Positions 47,903 through 57,565 of a stretch of 64,000 nt of DNA are shown piece by piece; the first letter of the stretch is position 1; the number at the start of each line of letters is the position of its first letter. The stretch covers positions 1 to 64,000 of the forward strand of contig JALOOX010000013.1 in assembly GCA_025454175.1 (NCBI GenBank), given 5' to 3'. The notes below the pieces were generated by a model. The model was not told where the DNA came from. It was given only the letters and a program-made list of their open reading frames with translations, and made no database searches. Source of the DNA: Syntrophobacteraceae bacterium (lineage in GTDB: Bacteria; Desulfobacterota; Syntrophobacteria; Syntrophobacterales; Syntrophobacteraceae). Position numbers and translations under genes: made by a program.

Positions 47903-48306
47903 GGAAGCTCGCCGGAATCGTACCCACGGTGGAGGTCTCCCGGGTGATGGACGCACCGCCGGCCGCCGTCTGGGATATCCTCATCGACACCCGCCAGTGG
48001 CCCCGTTGGGGTCCGACGGTTCGAGCCGTTCGATGCTCCCACCGACGGATCGAGCGTGGATCCGAGGGCGCCGTTCAGACGACGGTGGGCGTCTGGCTGC
48101 CTTTCGTCGTCACCCAGCTCACGCCCGAAGCCTACTGGTCCTGGGAGGTGGCCTCGGTGCCGGCCACCGGCCACCGGCTGCGCCGGCTTGGTCCCGGGCG
48201 TTGCGAGGTCGCCTTCGAGGTGCCTCTCCCGGCGGCGCCCTACCTCTTCGTGTGCAGGCTCGCCTTGAACCGCATTGCGGAAATCGCCGCGCCGCAGCCT
48301 GCCTGA
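47890..48306 (+). CDS. SRPBCC (polyketide cyclase / START-like) protein
   Basis: 138 residues. The fold signature is VEVSRVMDAPPAAVWDILID followed by TRQWPRWGPTV, then a run of beta strands and a final helix. SRPBCC proteins bind hydrophobic ligands in a deep cavity; ligand unknown. Its ATG 47890 lies 13 bases before the photolyase stop in a different frame, so translation is likely coupled. A link with light repair is possible but unproven. The C-terminal helix is short, giving a compact family member. Confidence 0.78.
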   Translation: MEILRKLAGIVPTVEVSRVMDAPPAAVWDILIDTRQWPRWGPTVRAVRCSHRRIERGSEGAVQTTVGVWLPFVVTQLTPEAYWSWEVASVPATGHRLRRLGPGRCEVAFEVPLPAAPYLFVCRLALNRIAEIAAPQPA

Positions 48307-48318
48307 TCCTTCGGAATC

Positions 48319-49293
48319 TCAGTCCAGAAAGCACGCCTGCCTCGAAGGAAGCTTTCCCGGGCCCAGGCTCACCTCGGCCAGTGCCTCGCAGATGGCCTCC
48401 TGCATGGAGATGAGGCGAAGCGGGACCAGGTCCCGGATGCGGTGGTCCCGGCAGACGACCTTGTTCTTGAGGCCCTCGACCAGGGGCATGACCACCCCAG
48501 CGGGCACCGGGGTCATGAGATTGATCCAGAAGGATGACAGGTAAGGGGTCAGGACCGGCACGGAGAACACCAGCCTTTTCAGTCCACGCACCCGGGCGTA
48601 GATGAGCATCAACTGCCGGTAGGTGATGATCTCCGGCCCGCCGATGTCGAAATTGCCGCCCGCCGTAGCAGGCTCCCCGAGGCATCCGGCGATATACTCG
48701 ATGACGTTCTGAACGGCGATGGGCTCTCCGGGGGTGTCGATCCAACGCGGGCAGAGCATGACGGGCAGCCGCTCCACCAGGTAGCGCAGCATCTCGAAGG
48801 GAGCGCCTCCCGCCCCGATGATGTTGGCCGCTCGCAGGACCGTCGTCCGGACGGACCCCGACTGGAGGATTTCGCCGACCTGCTGCCGGCTGGCCAGGTG
48901 CGGAGAGAGATTGTCCCCCATCTCGCCGAGCCCCCCGAGGTAGACGATCCGTTTCAAACCGGCCTGTTCCGCCGCCCACATGAAGTTCTCGGCGGCGCGG
49001 ATGTCCCTTTCGATGTAATCCATGTAGTGCAGGACGCTCCGCCCTCCCATGGAATGCACCAGGTAAACCGCCGCGTCCCGGCCCTCCAGCGCGCGCAGCA
49101 GGTCCTCGCGATCCAGAAGGTCCCCTTTGTGCACCTCGACTTGTGGACCCCTTTCGAGACTTCCGCGCAGTCGATGGGTTGAGCGCACCAGGCAGCGCGT
49201 GTGAAACCCCTGGTCCTGGAGCATGGGGAGGAGCCTTCCTCCCACGAAGCCGGTCACGCCGGTCAGCAGCACTTTCCTCACCACTTCAGCCAT
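48319..49293 (-). CDS. Atypical short-chain dehydrogenase (NmrA/YbjT-like NAD-binding)
   Basis: 324 residues. The Rossmann motif is VLLTGVTGFVGGRLLPML (GxxGxxG), then HKGDLLDREDLLRAL, AAVYLVHSMGG and VYLGGLGEMGDNLSPHLASR. The catalytic Tyr-Lys pair of classic SDRs is not in the usual place, as in the atypical SDR_a5/YbjT group that often acts on quinones or as a sensor. It is cytoplasmic. The gene is convergent with the SRPBCC gene, ending 12 bases from it. Likely an oxidoreductase or NAD(P)H-dependent regulator; the substrate is unknown. Confidence 0.82.
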   Translation of the reverse strand: MAEVVRKVLLTGVTGFVGGRLLPMLQDQGFHTRCLVRSTHRLRGSLERGPQVEVHKGDLLDREDLLRALEGRDAAVYLVHSMGGRSVLHYMDYIERDIRAAENFMWAAEQAGLKRIVYLGGLGEMGDNLSPHLASRQQVGEILQSGSVRTTVLRAANIIGAGGAPFEMLRYLVERLPVMLCPRWIDTPGEPIAVQNVIEYIAGCLGEPATAGGNFDIGGPEIITYRQLMLIYARVRGLKRLVFSVPVLTPYLSSFWINLMTPVPAGVVMPLVEGLKNKVVCRDHRIRDLVPLRLISMQEAICEALAEVSLGPGKLPSRQACFLD

Positions 49294-49517
49294 TTATCCA
49301 CCCTCCTTCCGAGCCCTGATTGCTTCCGGTCCGGCCCATCCAGTCCGAGGCGGGCCGGCTATCGTCTGAGCCCCATGATAAGCCCGCTTTCAAATGGGAC
49401 AAGCCATTACTGCTGCATTCCTTTCATTAAGTCCTTTTCATATCCGCCGCCTTGAGGTAGCTCTACAACTCCACGTTCCGGAATGGCAGAAAACTCACCA
49501 ACCACTCAGGAGAAACC

Positions 49518-49955
49518 ATGAAGAATACGTTGATTCCCGGCTTGATATGGCTCGTCATCGTCACATCGGGATGTGCACACACCGCCGAGAACGCGCGGGA
49601 AACAGCCAAGCCTGATGCCGTCCCCGCTTCGGCAATCGGTTCCGGGACCCCTGTCCTGGAGGTGCCCGAGTGGTTCTTCGACTTCGGGGAAGTGAAAGAG
49701 GGAACCATCTACCGCCACGCGTTCGTGATCAGGAACCGGGGGACAGGAGCCCTGGAAATCCAGAAAGTCCAGGCCGGGTGCGGAACCTCCGTGGCCGGCT
49801 ATGACCGGGTCATCCTCCCGGGGTCCGAGGGGAAAATCACTTTTAAACTCTATCCGAACATGTTCCAAAACGGCAAGACATCAAGATCTCTCGTTCTGAC
49901 CAATGATCCACGAGTGCCCAGATTCACCGTGGAGATTCGAGGGAAATCCAACTGA
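49518..49955 (+). CDS. DUF1573-family lipoprotein
   Basis: 145 residues. A lipoprotein signal peptide (MKNTLIPGLIWLVIVTSGC) with lipobox TSGC is followed by a Pro/Ala linker and a beta-sandwich with WFFDFGEVKEGTIYRHAFVI, RNRGTGALEIQKVQAGCGTS and ITFKLYPNM. This is the DUF1573 Ig-like domain found in many Bacteroidetes and Desulfobacterota periplasmic proteins. The Cys in QAGCGTS is typical. It is anchored in the inner or outer membrane. AGGAG six bases before ATG 49518 fixes the start. Confidence 0.85.
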   Translation: MKNTLIPGLIWLVIVTSGCAHTAENARETAKPDAVPASAIGSGTPVLEVPEWFFDFGEVKEGTIYRHAFVIRNRGTGALEIQKVQAGCGTSVAGYDRVILPGSEGKITFKLYPNMFQNGKTSRSLVLTNDPRVPRFTVEIRGKSN

Positions 49956-49994
49956 CGGCTGTGCCGGCGTCGGCGTCTTGTCACGGAGCCCATC

Positions 49995-51341
49995 TCAATC
50001 CGGACTCCACGCCGGCATCAGCCCATAATACTGCAGCAGTGCGACCAGAAGCACGCCGATGGCTGTGAGGATCATGGAAATGTGATTGGTCCCGGCCGAA
50101 GGGAATTCCCGCCGCAGCCATTCATTGCCGAAGCTCATCAGCTGGCTGATTGCCGCGAGCACCACGATGACGATCCAGTCTCCTCTCTGGAGCAGCCAGG
50201 GGACCAGGGCGACGGTCGACCAGGTGAGCAGGCCTATGGCCGCCGAAATGCGCCATTTTTGCACGCCTTTCATGGCATGGGGGATCACGGCACCTCGCCA
50301 GAGTATGGAAGTCAACAGGGCCATGCAGGAGACGATGAATGGCGAATACAGAAAGTAAAAAAGGGAGAAGACACTCGCTCCAGCGAGGAGCAGAAATGAC
50401 GGCAGCCCCATTCGGAACACGCGCCTGACCTTGACGACGGCGAAGTTCACCGCCAGCTCGGGATAGAAGAAATGGCACAGCGCGTAGACAATGAAACCCA
50501 TGAGCACCGGCAGGAACCAGTAAAAGGACCCCAGGGACCACGTGGCATAGGAAAACAGGATGAACGCCAGCGTCGCCCCGACGTTGAATGGCCGGACCTG
50601 CCACTGGAGAATACCGACCACACAGCAGGTGAAGACAAAGCTCAGGTTTTGATACAGGATCTCCGTGGGTGTCTTGGTGACCAGACGCCCGAGAATCAGG
50701 GCAACCCCCACTGGAACGAAGAGGTTGTCCCAACCCCTGAGCGATACCGCTTCGAATCCCGTGACGAGGAGTGCCACGAGCAAGGCGGCAAGGACAGTCG
50801 TGGAGCGGGGGAAGTCCGCCAGGAGAAGTGTCGGCAGGTGGATGGAAAGGAAGGCGATGATCAAGAAAACCAGGGATCCTTCCAGGCTTTTCCTGGAATC
50901 CTCGATTTCGTAAAGGAGAGTGCCGTAGCGGGTTCCGATCAGCGCCGCGAAAGCATCGGCAACGGCCAGCACCAGCAGTGAGCTCGAATAGAGCCAAAGC
51001 TGATCCCTTGCGATGAGGTAGACCAGAAATATCGCCAGCGGATAGCACTCGCTCCCCCAGGATACCCGATTCACGTCCGTCAGGCTCTTGAGCTGTGAGG
51101 TTTTTGCCCCCAGGGCGAGGACGGCGGTGAAGAGGACAGCCATGGAAAAGACCACCCACGTCGACTGGATGAGAAAGGGAAAGAGGATGCAGGCCACTCC
51201 CGCCAGCAGGTGGATCGTTTTGCGGGTCAGCTCGGGGTCGGCCTTCCACCGTCGTCTCCAGACCTCCGCGGCGGCAAAGATGGAGAAGAAAACGAGCCCG
51301 ACCGTAATGACTCCATAAAGATCATCGCCCAGCAGAGCCAA
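49995..51341 (-). CDS. Dolichol/phytol-kinase and CDP-lipid-transferase-like membrane protein
   Basis: 448 residues, nearly all membrane: about twelve helices. The family signature RKTIHLLAGVACILFPFL and the later AVADAFAALIGTRYG (D-A-x-A-x-x-G-x-x-x-G) match the phosphatidate cytidylyltransferase / dolichol kinase / phytol kinase superfamily. EDSRKSLEGSLVFLI carries the usual K-S-x-EGS motif. Such enzymes phosphorylate isoprenoid alcohols with CTP, or activate lipids with CDP. It is the last gene of the six-gene operon that also holds a UbiA prenyltransferase and a BtaA-like enzyme. The extra C-terminal membrane domain (after about residue 240) is longer than in simple phytol kinases. Confidence 0.8.
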   Translation of the reverse strand: MALLGDDLYGVITVGLVFFSIFAAAEVWRRRWKADPELTRKTIHLLAGVACILFPFLIQSTWVVFSMAVLFTAVLALGAKTSQLKSLTDVNRVSWGSECYPLAIFLVYLIARDQLWLYSSSLLVLAVADAFAALIGTRYGTLLYEIEDSRKSLEGSLVFLIIAFLSIHLPTLLLADFPRSTTVLAALLVALLVTGFEAVSLRGWDNLFVPVGVALILGRLVTKTPTEILYQNLSFVFTCCVVGILQWQVRPFNVGATLAFILFSYATWSLGSFYWFLPVLMGFIVYALCHFFYPELAVNFAVVKVRRVFRMGLPSFLLLAGASVFSLFYFLYSPFIVSCMALLTSILWRGAVIPHAMKGVQKWRISAAIGLLTWSTVALVPWLLQRGDWIVIVVLAAISQLMSFGNEWLRREFPSAGTNHISMILTAIGVLLVALLQYYGLMPAWSPD

Positions 51342-51403
51342 TTCCGGTTCTCCTTCCTCCCAGGGAGCCTGTTCGTGGTCGCCCGGAGCGGATCAGACCG
51401 TTT

Positions 51404-52795
51404 TCACCACTTGATTCCCTTGGCGGAAAGGAAATCCTGAGCAGCTTTCCATCCGAGCCTCGCCGCCACTTTCTGGTCGTCCAGGGCCTGGTCCATGTGC
51501 CCCAGCTTCATGTGAGTGAGCCCCCGGTTGAAATAGGCCATGGCCAGGCTGGGGTCCAGTTCGATGGCCCGGGCAAAATCCTCCAGGGCTTTCTCCTCCT
51601 CGCCCAGAATCGAGTGAACCCGCCCCCGGTTTGCATAGGCCAGCGAGCATCGGTCATTGATCTCGATGACCCTGCTGTACTCATCGCGGGCCTTTGAAAA
51701 GGATCGTCTTCTCTGATGCAGCTCCCCCGCGTGGAAATGAGCGATCCACATCCTGCTGTCCAGGGAGATGGCACGATGGAAGTCGCCAAAGGCTTGCCTG
51801 TGGTAACCCCTCTTGCTGTATGCATTGCCGCGATGGACGTAGGCGATGGCGAGACCGGGGTCCAGGGCGATCGCCCTCGTCAGGTCGTCGATGGCATGTC
51901 TGTTCTTGCCCGCGATGTCATGGACGATTCCCCGAAGGAGATAGGCCTCCGCAAGGTTCGGGTCGATGCTGACGGCGGATTGGATCTCGGCGAGGGCTTC
52001 CTCATGGCGTCCCTGGCCGTGCAGCACTTCACCCCGGCCCAGATGAGGCGCGGCATAATGCCGATCCAGGGCGATCGCCCGATCGTAGTCCATCAGTGCC
52101 CTCGCCTCATCCCCCATCCTTGCATGAGCCACCCCGCGGTAATGGTACAATCTGGCATCGCCAGGAGCTCTGTTGATGACCTCCGTAAGGATCTCCACGG
52201 CGTCGCTCAACCGGCCGCCGGCCAATGAGGTCAGCCCCCTGGCGTAGGCGCTCACGGCTTCAAGCTCCTCGAGAGACCGGTAATATCGATACATCCTCGG
52301 ACGTTCCACCCGGGCTTCCCGGTGCTCACGGTTGATTTCGTCGATCTCCTGGAGGATAACCTCCGCCCTTTTGGCCGACAAAACCAGCTCCTGCTCGATA
52401 TGCCAGTCTTGACGAACGAGCCGCACGACTTTCAGGAGATCGTCCGTTCCACCGCTTGGCCTGGCCGTCAAGGTGTACACGGTCCCGTCCCATTTCTCGT
52501 GGACGGTCTCGACCTGCACGAGGAGTGTCAGCAAGGCCGCCGCACCGTCCTTGTCCACTCCGAGCTGTCTCAACCGTCCCCCCTGTTCGAGATTTTCGGC
52601 CATTTCGGAGGCGAGGATGCGCTTGACTCTCTCCAGGGCGATGATCCTGCTGGAGTGCTTGCTGTCTATCTCGCAGGGGTGAAAGGTGTACTGGATGACA
52701 GGGCTTGCCCCGGCTCCCGCAGGCGTCGGCACCGGTCCCGTCATGGCGAGGGTGAACAGCACGAGGATGCAGGGACGAAGACATGAGCACTTCAT
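51404..52795 (-). CDS. Exported TPR-repeat protein
   Basis: 463 residues. A signal peptide (CLRPCILVLFTLAMTGPVPT) is followed by a charged region, then about eight tetratricopeptide repeats, e.g. ARLYHYRGVAHARMGDEARA, AYLLRGIVHDIAGKNRHAID and CSLAYANRGRVHSILGEEEK. TPR proteins are scaffolds for protein contacts. AGGGGAA precedes ATG 52795; a longer start at 52957 would give no signal peptide. In the lipid operon it may hold enzymes or a transport complex together at the outer face of the membrane. No enzymatic motif is present. Confidence 0.85.
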   Translation of the reverse strand: MKCSCLRPCILVLFTLAMTGPVPTPAGAGASPVIQYTFHPCEIDSKHSSRIIALERVKRILASEMAENLEQGGRLRQLGVDKDGAAALLTLLVQVETVHEKWDGTVYTLTARPSGGTDDLLKVVRLVRQDWHIEQELVLSAKRAEVILQEIDEINREHREARVERPRMYRYYRSLEELEAVSAYARGLTSLAGGRLSDAVEILTEVINRAPGDARLYHYRGVAHARMGDEARALMDYDRAIALDRHYAAPHLGRGEVLHGQGRHEEALAEIQSAVSIDPNLAEAYLLRGIVHDIAGKNRHAIDDLTRAIALDPGLAIAYVHRGNAYSKRGYHRQAFGDFHRAISLDSRMWIAHFHAGELHQRRRSFSKARDEYSRVIEINDRCSLAYANRGRVHSILGEEEKALEDFARAIELDPSLAMAYFNRGLTHMKLGHMDQALDDQKVAARLGWKAAQDFLSAKGIKW

Positions 52796-52832
52796 CCCGA
52801 TTCCCCTGTGATCCCGGTTGAATCGACATTTC

Positions 52833-53960
52833 TCATGCGTTGTACTCGTAGAGGGCATATTCCCTCGAAGGGAGAGGCGCATCACCTGCCAGGAGTCGAT
52901 GCGCCACGTTTCCCCTGGCCATGAGGGGAACGATGACACGCTCGAAGCCTTCCTCAAGGATATTCCGCATGACGAAGGAAAACATCGCCCCTCCGAGCCC
53001 CCGTCGTTTTGCCGCCTCTTCCGGCGTAATCCCGATGATATAGAAATTGATGGAGTCTGCCCGACGTCGGCGGCGGAGAAATCGAAGCATGCCCATGAGC
53101 CTGCCGGAGCCGCTCAAGGCGCGCACCGCATCGGAGAGCTCCAGGAAAGCCGCCGCAAACCCGGCCAGTACACTCTTTTCATCATAGACGAAGCAGAAGA
53201 GGCGCGGATGCAGCGCGAAGCGCGCCCGCTCCCCGAACAGCTCCTCGAATTCGGCCCGGGGGATCGGCGTGAAGCCGGGAAAGCCCTCGAATGAGCGGCA
53301 GAGCACGGAGTGCAGCGTGCCCATTTCCTGCCGGAACCGCCTGGTGTCGAAGGTGACGAAACGGTACCCCAAGCCGGTCAGAACATGGTATCGGTCCTGG
53401 TACCGGGCGGCCATACGGCCCAGGAGCTGCCGTCCCTCCAACTCCACCGTGTCCCAGAAGTGTCTCGCCACGAAGCCGTTCTGGTCGAACAATCGCGGAT
53501 AGTAGGGTTTGTTGGTGGGCTCACCGTAAAACGGCTTCCGCTCAAAACCCCGGATCATCAGGCGGTAGGCGTGCCAGATGTCGAAATTCATGGGTCCCCA
53601 GATTCTTGTGGCACGGCATTCCTCGCGAAGCCACGCAACGGCCGCATCGAACAGATCCCGGGCGACGGCATCGTCCTCCCGGCATTCGAAAAAGCCGACG
53701 GTTGACACCGGGGTGCCGTCCCGGTCCTTCAGAGCGGCATTCACCATTGCTGAAATGCGGCCCACGACCTCGCCGCCCCGCCGGGCAATGAAGTGGTTGT
53801 GGCGGTTTCCGGGCTTCCGATAAAACGGATAGCCAGGCGACAGCTGGGCGGCAAGGTCTTTCCGAACCGGGGGGATCCAGCCGGCATCGCCATGGTAGAG
53901 GTCGTGACCGAATCTGATGAATTCCCGGGTCAGGACCGGCTCGAAGGTGAATGAAGTCAC
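52833..53960 (-). CDS. GNAT-like acyltransferase homologue
   Basis: 375 residues. An N-terminal part has WIPPVRKDLAAQLSPGYPFY and HNHFIARRGGEVVGRISAMV; a C-terminal part has IGITPEEAAKRRGLGGAMFS with the R-x-x-G-x-G-like pattern of the acetyl-CoA-binding loop. Two GNAT-like halves are likely, though the acyl donor is unknown. GTG 53960 overlaps the stop of the PEP-utilising gene as GTGA; GTG 53963 is also possible. In the operon it would be the natural candidate for an acyl or aminoacyl transfer step on the lipid. Family identity is not fully certain. Confidence 0.62.
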   Translation of the reverse strand: MTSFTFEPVLTREFIRFGHDLYHGDAGWIPPVRKDLAAQLSPGYPFYRKPGNRHNHFIARRGGEVVGRISAMVNAALKDRDGTPVSTVGFFECREDDAVARDLFDAAVAWLREECRATRIWGPMNFDIWHAYRLMIRGFERKPFYGEPTNKPYYPRLFDQNGFVARHFWDTVELEGRQLLGRMAARYQDRYHVLTGLGYRFVTFDTRRFRQEMGTLHSVLCRSFEGFPGFTPIPRAEFEELFGERARFALHPRLFCFVYDEKSVLAGFAAAFLELSDAVRALSGSGRLMGMLRFLRRRRRADSINFYIIGITPEEAAKRRGLGGAMFSFVMRNILEEGFERVIVPLMARGNVAHRLLAGDAPLPSREYALYEYNA

Positions 53961-56608
53961 CACCAGTGGACCTCTCCCTTCTCGCCGTCCACAACGATCC
54001 TGGCGCCGTCGGGGATACGTTTCGTGGCATCCTTGACCCCGACAACGGTCGGAATGCCGAGCTCCCGCCCGATGATGGCCGTGTGGGACAGGAGGCTTCC
54101 CTTTTCGACCACCAGGCCCTTGGACATGACCATCAGGAAGACCCAGCCGGGGTCCGTCGACCTCGCCACGAGTATGGTGTCAGCCCCGCCGGCCTGCTCC
54201 GAAGGCGAAACGACTATCCTTGCCGTCCCTTCGGCGACCCCCGAGACGCATCCCACCCCCTTCAGGGTTTTGCCGGTCGAGTGACATGCCTCCGGCTCGT
54301 GCAATCCGCAGAGGTAGGGAATTCCCTCCGTCCGGAAGCGGTCGGACGCCGGCATGCGACTGAACCGGTCATACTCGGCCTTGCGTATCGAGACGAGAAC
54401 GGCGGGGCTTTGATCGACCGATGTGCCGCGGCAGAACCCGAAAATCTCGTCGACGGTCAGGTAGAAAATGTCACGGGGTGATTCGACGATCCCCTTTTCC
54501 GCCCAGAGCTCCCCCATGCGCCTGAACAGCCTTCGGGCCAGGCCGAAGACGCGGCTCCGACGGAACCGCATGTTCTCGCGGCTGACGATGGCGAATCGCG
54601 CATTGCGGAGGACGAATTCAAAGGGGAACCGTCTCCAGGAGCTCTTCAGCCCGCGCTGGAGAGCTTCCTCCGCGTTGCATCGAATGAACTGGTTCTGTGT
54701 TTTCATCTTCTCCACGGTCAGTCCAAGGGCCGCATAGTTGCGGATCAGACCAATCAAGGCGGCCGGGTCGTCGCGATAGCTCGGCTTCTCGAGCTTCAGC
54801 TCCTCCGAGGCCCGGTCCCCGAATCGCCGCAGGTAGTCGTCCAGCGCGGCCTGCACTGCCGGCGGGGCTTCGCCACCGCTCACGATCTCCCAGACTTCGC
54901 TGTCGCTCTTCGAATCGAGCAGCGCTCTGAGGTCCGAATCCGCCCGGAACATCTCGGCGATCCGGACGAGGGCGTGGACAACGGCGACACTCTCCACGCC
55001 ATGTTCGCCGCACAGGAGATTGTTGCACAGGTTGGGCTCCTCCGCGGGCCCCCATTGCTCACAAAACCTTTGCAGCCAGTCATAATATTTGATCGCACAG
55101 TAGTCGTTGAACAGCGTCAGATGCCACTTCCGCATGAGATCCTTTTCCAGGGTCTCATAGGTCGAAATCAGGTCTTCCTCGTCGGCCGAACGGAGGTCCA
55201 TGTCCCCGTATTTCCCGTAAACCCTGTCGTAAATGGCATAAAAAGCCTCTGCGTTCCATTTCGGGGTAAGAAGCCGGAAGATGGCGAATGCGAATCCGTA
55301 CGCGCGGTTGACGAGGGACAGGCGGGCTGAGGGGAAATCCGTCCGGTTGCGGATGCCGATCATCTCGTCCCAGGACGTCTTGTATTGCCTGTACCCGGGC
55401 AGGTACGACATCATCCGGTACCAGTTGAGGAGATTGTAGTAAACGCGTCCGTTCAGGAGGCCCACCATGCTTTTGAAGATGGAGAGATCCCCCGCGATAT
55501 CCCTCTTGTAAAGGAGGAAGCCGAGGGTTGCGCTCCGGAAGAGATGCTCGTAACAGCTGCGGATGAAGCTGAAGGTGAGGGGCAGTGTCAGGCCGGGATA
55601 GCCTTCAACGATGTTGGAATTGTCCCAGATGCGGACGGTTCCACCGTGCTGGCCGGCCTCGGGCATCACGATGGGTCGCGCTTGCAGCAGGAAGAGACGG
55701 TCCGCTTCGTCATGAGCCCACTCGATGTCCTGGGGACATCCCAGGTGCTGCTCCACCCGGGCCCCCACCCTCGCCAGCTCCACGATCTGACGGTCGGACA
55801 AAACCCGCCGGCACCGCCAGTCCCGAGGAAGCTCTTCCATGCGGAGTCCGCCGGATGCGTCGACCGTCATACGCCAGTCCTTGGCAGGGACTTCCATGGC
55901 GAGGATCTCGAGATCGCGGCTGACAATGTAGGTGTCCGTCTCGACCTTGTTGGCCACAACCCCTTCCCCGATGCCGAACCCAGCGGCGATGACGGAGCGC
56001 TTCTCACCGGATCTGGGATCATGTGTGAAAAGAACGCCCGAGGCTCGAGAATGGATCATCTCCTGGATGATGACCGCCGCCGAGATGTCTCCGAAGCCGA
56101 TGCTCTTGCGATGTCGATACACCAGGGCCCTCACGGAGAACGCCGAAGCCCAGACTTTCCTGACGGCATCCTCCACCCCCTGGGACGGAACGTTCAGAAA
56201 GGAGTCCATCTGACCCGCAAAGGAGTGCCTGACCGAGTCCTCTCCCACGATGGAGGAGCGAACCGAGAATGTCGCCTGATCGTTGAACAAAGCGAGCAAC
56301 GCTTCCCCCAAGGACCGGCGGACGGGCTCCGGGATCTCCAGCCCCAGGACAACGGCACGAATCCTCGAAGAGGCCATCTCCAGGGACTCGGGATCCGTCA
56401 TGGCAATACAGCCCGTGATGCCGGTGATCTCCTCCCGGCGCGGAGCGATGAGGGCGTCGAACAGGGAGCTGCTGATGATCAGCCATGGAGGCACGGGCAT
56501 TCCGCATCGGGCCAGGCGGAACAGATTCCATCCCTTGCCGCCGGCCTGGCGCTGGGTGAAAGCCCCCATCGGGATTGTCCAGGGCAGCAGGTAATCCGTC
56601 GCCGACAT
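53957..56608 (-). CDS. PEP-synthase/PPDK-like dikinase or phosphotransferase
   Basis: 883 residues. The N-terminal ATP-grasp domain shows GGKGWNLFRLARCGMPVPPW, the nucleotide loop FSVRSSIVGEDSVRHSFAGQ and VIIQEMIHSRASGVLFTHDP. The C-terminal swivelling domain has GSLLSHTAIIGRELGIPTVV with the phospho-accepting His near residue 841. The pyruvate-binding TIM barrel of true PEP synthase is absent; the middle part is unlike it, so it may transfer phosphate to another acceptor, as rifampin phosphotransferase does. Its length matches that group. It lies between the UbiA and GNAT-like genes, and its stop overlaps the latter. A role in phosphorylating a lipid precursor is inferred. Confidence 0.82.
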   Translation of the reverse strand: MSATDYLLPWTIPMGAFTQRQAGGKGWNLFRLARCGMPVPPWLIISSSLFDALIAPRREEITGITGCIAMTDPESLEMASSRIRAVVLGLEIPEPVRRSLGEALLALFNDQATFSVRSSIVGEDSVRHSFAGQMDSFLNVPSQGVEDAVRKVWASAFSVRALVYRHRKSIGFGDISAAVIIQEMIHSRASGVLFTHDPRSGEKRSVIAAGFGIGEGVVANKVETDTYIVSRDLEILAMEVPAKDWRMTVDASGGLRMEELPRDWRCRRVLSDRQIVELARVGARVEQHLGCPQDIEWAHDEADRLFLLQARPIVMPEAGQHGGTVRIWDNSNIVEGYPGLTLPLTFSFIRSCYEHLFRSATLGFLLYKRDIAGDLSIFKSMVGLLNGRVYYNLLNWYRMMSYLPGYRQYKTSWDEMIGIRNRTDFPSARLSLVNRAYGFAFAIFRLLTPKWNAEAFYAIYDRVYGKYGDMDLRSADEEDLISTYETLEKDLMRKWHLTLFNDYCAIKYYDWLQRFCEQWGPAEEPNLCNNLLCGEHGVESVAVVHALVRIAEMFRADSDLRALLDSKSDSEVWEIVSGGEAPPAVQAALDDYLRRFGDRASEELKLEKPSYRDDPAALIGLIRNYAALGLTVEKMKTQNQFIRCNAEEALQRGLKSSWRRFPFEFVLRNARFAIVSRENMRFRRSRVFGLARRLFRRMGELWAEKGIVESPRDIFYLTVDEIFGFCRGTSVDQSPAVLVSIRKAEYDRFSRMPASDRFRTEGIPYLCGLHEPEACHSTGKTLKGVGCVSGVAEGTARIVVSPSEQAGGADTILVARSTDPGWVFLMVMSKGLVVEKGSLLSHTAIIGRELGIPTVVGVKDATKRIPDGARIVVDGEKGEVHWW

Positions 56609-56619
56609 GCATGCTCCTT

Positions 56620-57513
56620 CTACATGGGAAGGATATGGGACAAAAGCCCACCCACGAAAAGGCTCATCCCGTATTGTTCAGCATAGGGCTTCAGTTTCGA
56701 TGTCGCTGGGCTCGGTTCACGGAGGAAGCGCCCGTGAGCCATGAGCGTCCTCGCGTATGCCGCAGCCAGGATGGCGGGGAAAAGCCACGGGATGGCCAGC
56801 ACCCGGTAGAGATGGATCCCGATGGCAAAGGCGGCGGTCTGTGCCCCCAGGGCCAGCGCAACGGCTCCCCCGGGGCCCAGGATGCGCGAGTAGGTCACGT
56901 AGGCGCTTTCCTCTTCGGGGGCCCGGATCTTGCGACAGATTTCCCAGGCCAGCAGAACCGACCAGTACATGACCACCAGCAGGGTCGTGCGGGAGCCTTC
57001 GATGTGGGCGAGGGCAAGCCCGTGCTCCGCGGAAAACAATACGACGACGTAGCCCAGCAGGATCGGGATGACGGGGTTGTGCGTGATGAGGGCGAGGAGC
57101 AGATGCTTTCGCAGGATTCGGGGAATGAAGAAAAAACGGAACATCAGCAGGGAGTAGGCCAGAACGATCAGGGCCATCCAGAGGGCCCGCCCGGTCCAGA
57201 TGTTGGCCAGCACGAAAAGAACGATGACGGCGATGAGACTCGCCACGATGTCCTGCTCCAGGACACGCCCCGAGGGGAAAGGTCGGTGGGCAAAAAGCTC
57301 CCTGTCGATCTCCCTGTCCTTCAGCTCGTCCATCAGGCGCAAAATCAGCATGAAGCAGAAGATACTCCAGACGCCCGTGATGGTGTAAGGCGTCAGGAGT
57401 GGAGCCCGGATGCCGTGGATGCTCATCAGGAAAGACACAAAGCTGGTGTAGAGCACCGCCGCGAAAATCATCCGCCGCGGAACGGGATACATTTCGGCCA
57501 GGTAAATCCTCAT
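56620..57513 (-). CDS. UbiA-family prenyltransferase-like membrane protein
   Basis: 297 residues with about eight or nine membrane helices. Helix-2 region RLMDELKDREIDRELFAHRP contains the D-x-x-D-x-x-x-D acidic cluster, followed by FPSGRV, equivalent to NDxxDxxxD...RP-PSG of UbiA enzymes. A second acidic loop is less clear (APEEESAYVTYSRILGPGG). UbiA proteins attach isoprenyl chains to acceptors inside the membrane; others make archaeal-type ether lipids. ATG 57513 is the first sensible start, with AGG close by. It sits 52 bases after the BtaA-like gene and 11 before the PEP-utilising gene. Confidence 0.72.
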   Translation of the reverse strand: MRIYLAEMYPVPRRMIFAAVLYTSFVSFLMSIHGIRAPLLTPYTITGVWSIFCFMLILRLMDELKDREIDRELFAHRPFPSGRVLEQDIVASLIAVIVLFVLANIWTGRALWMALIVLAYSLLMFRFFFIPRILRKHLLLALITHNPVIPILLGYVVVLFSAEHGLALAHIEGSRTTLLVVMYWSVLLAWEICRKIRAPEEESAYVTYSRILGPGGAVALALGAQTAAFAIGIHLYRVLAIPWLFPAILAAAYARTLMAHGRFLREPSPATSKLKPYAEQYGMSLFVGGLLSHILPM

Positions 57514-57565
57514 CCTGCCAAAATAACCCCGCAGACGTTGATGAGTAATCCCAGGAGCTTCCCCC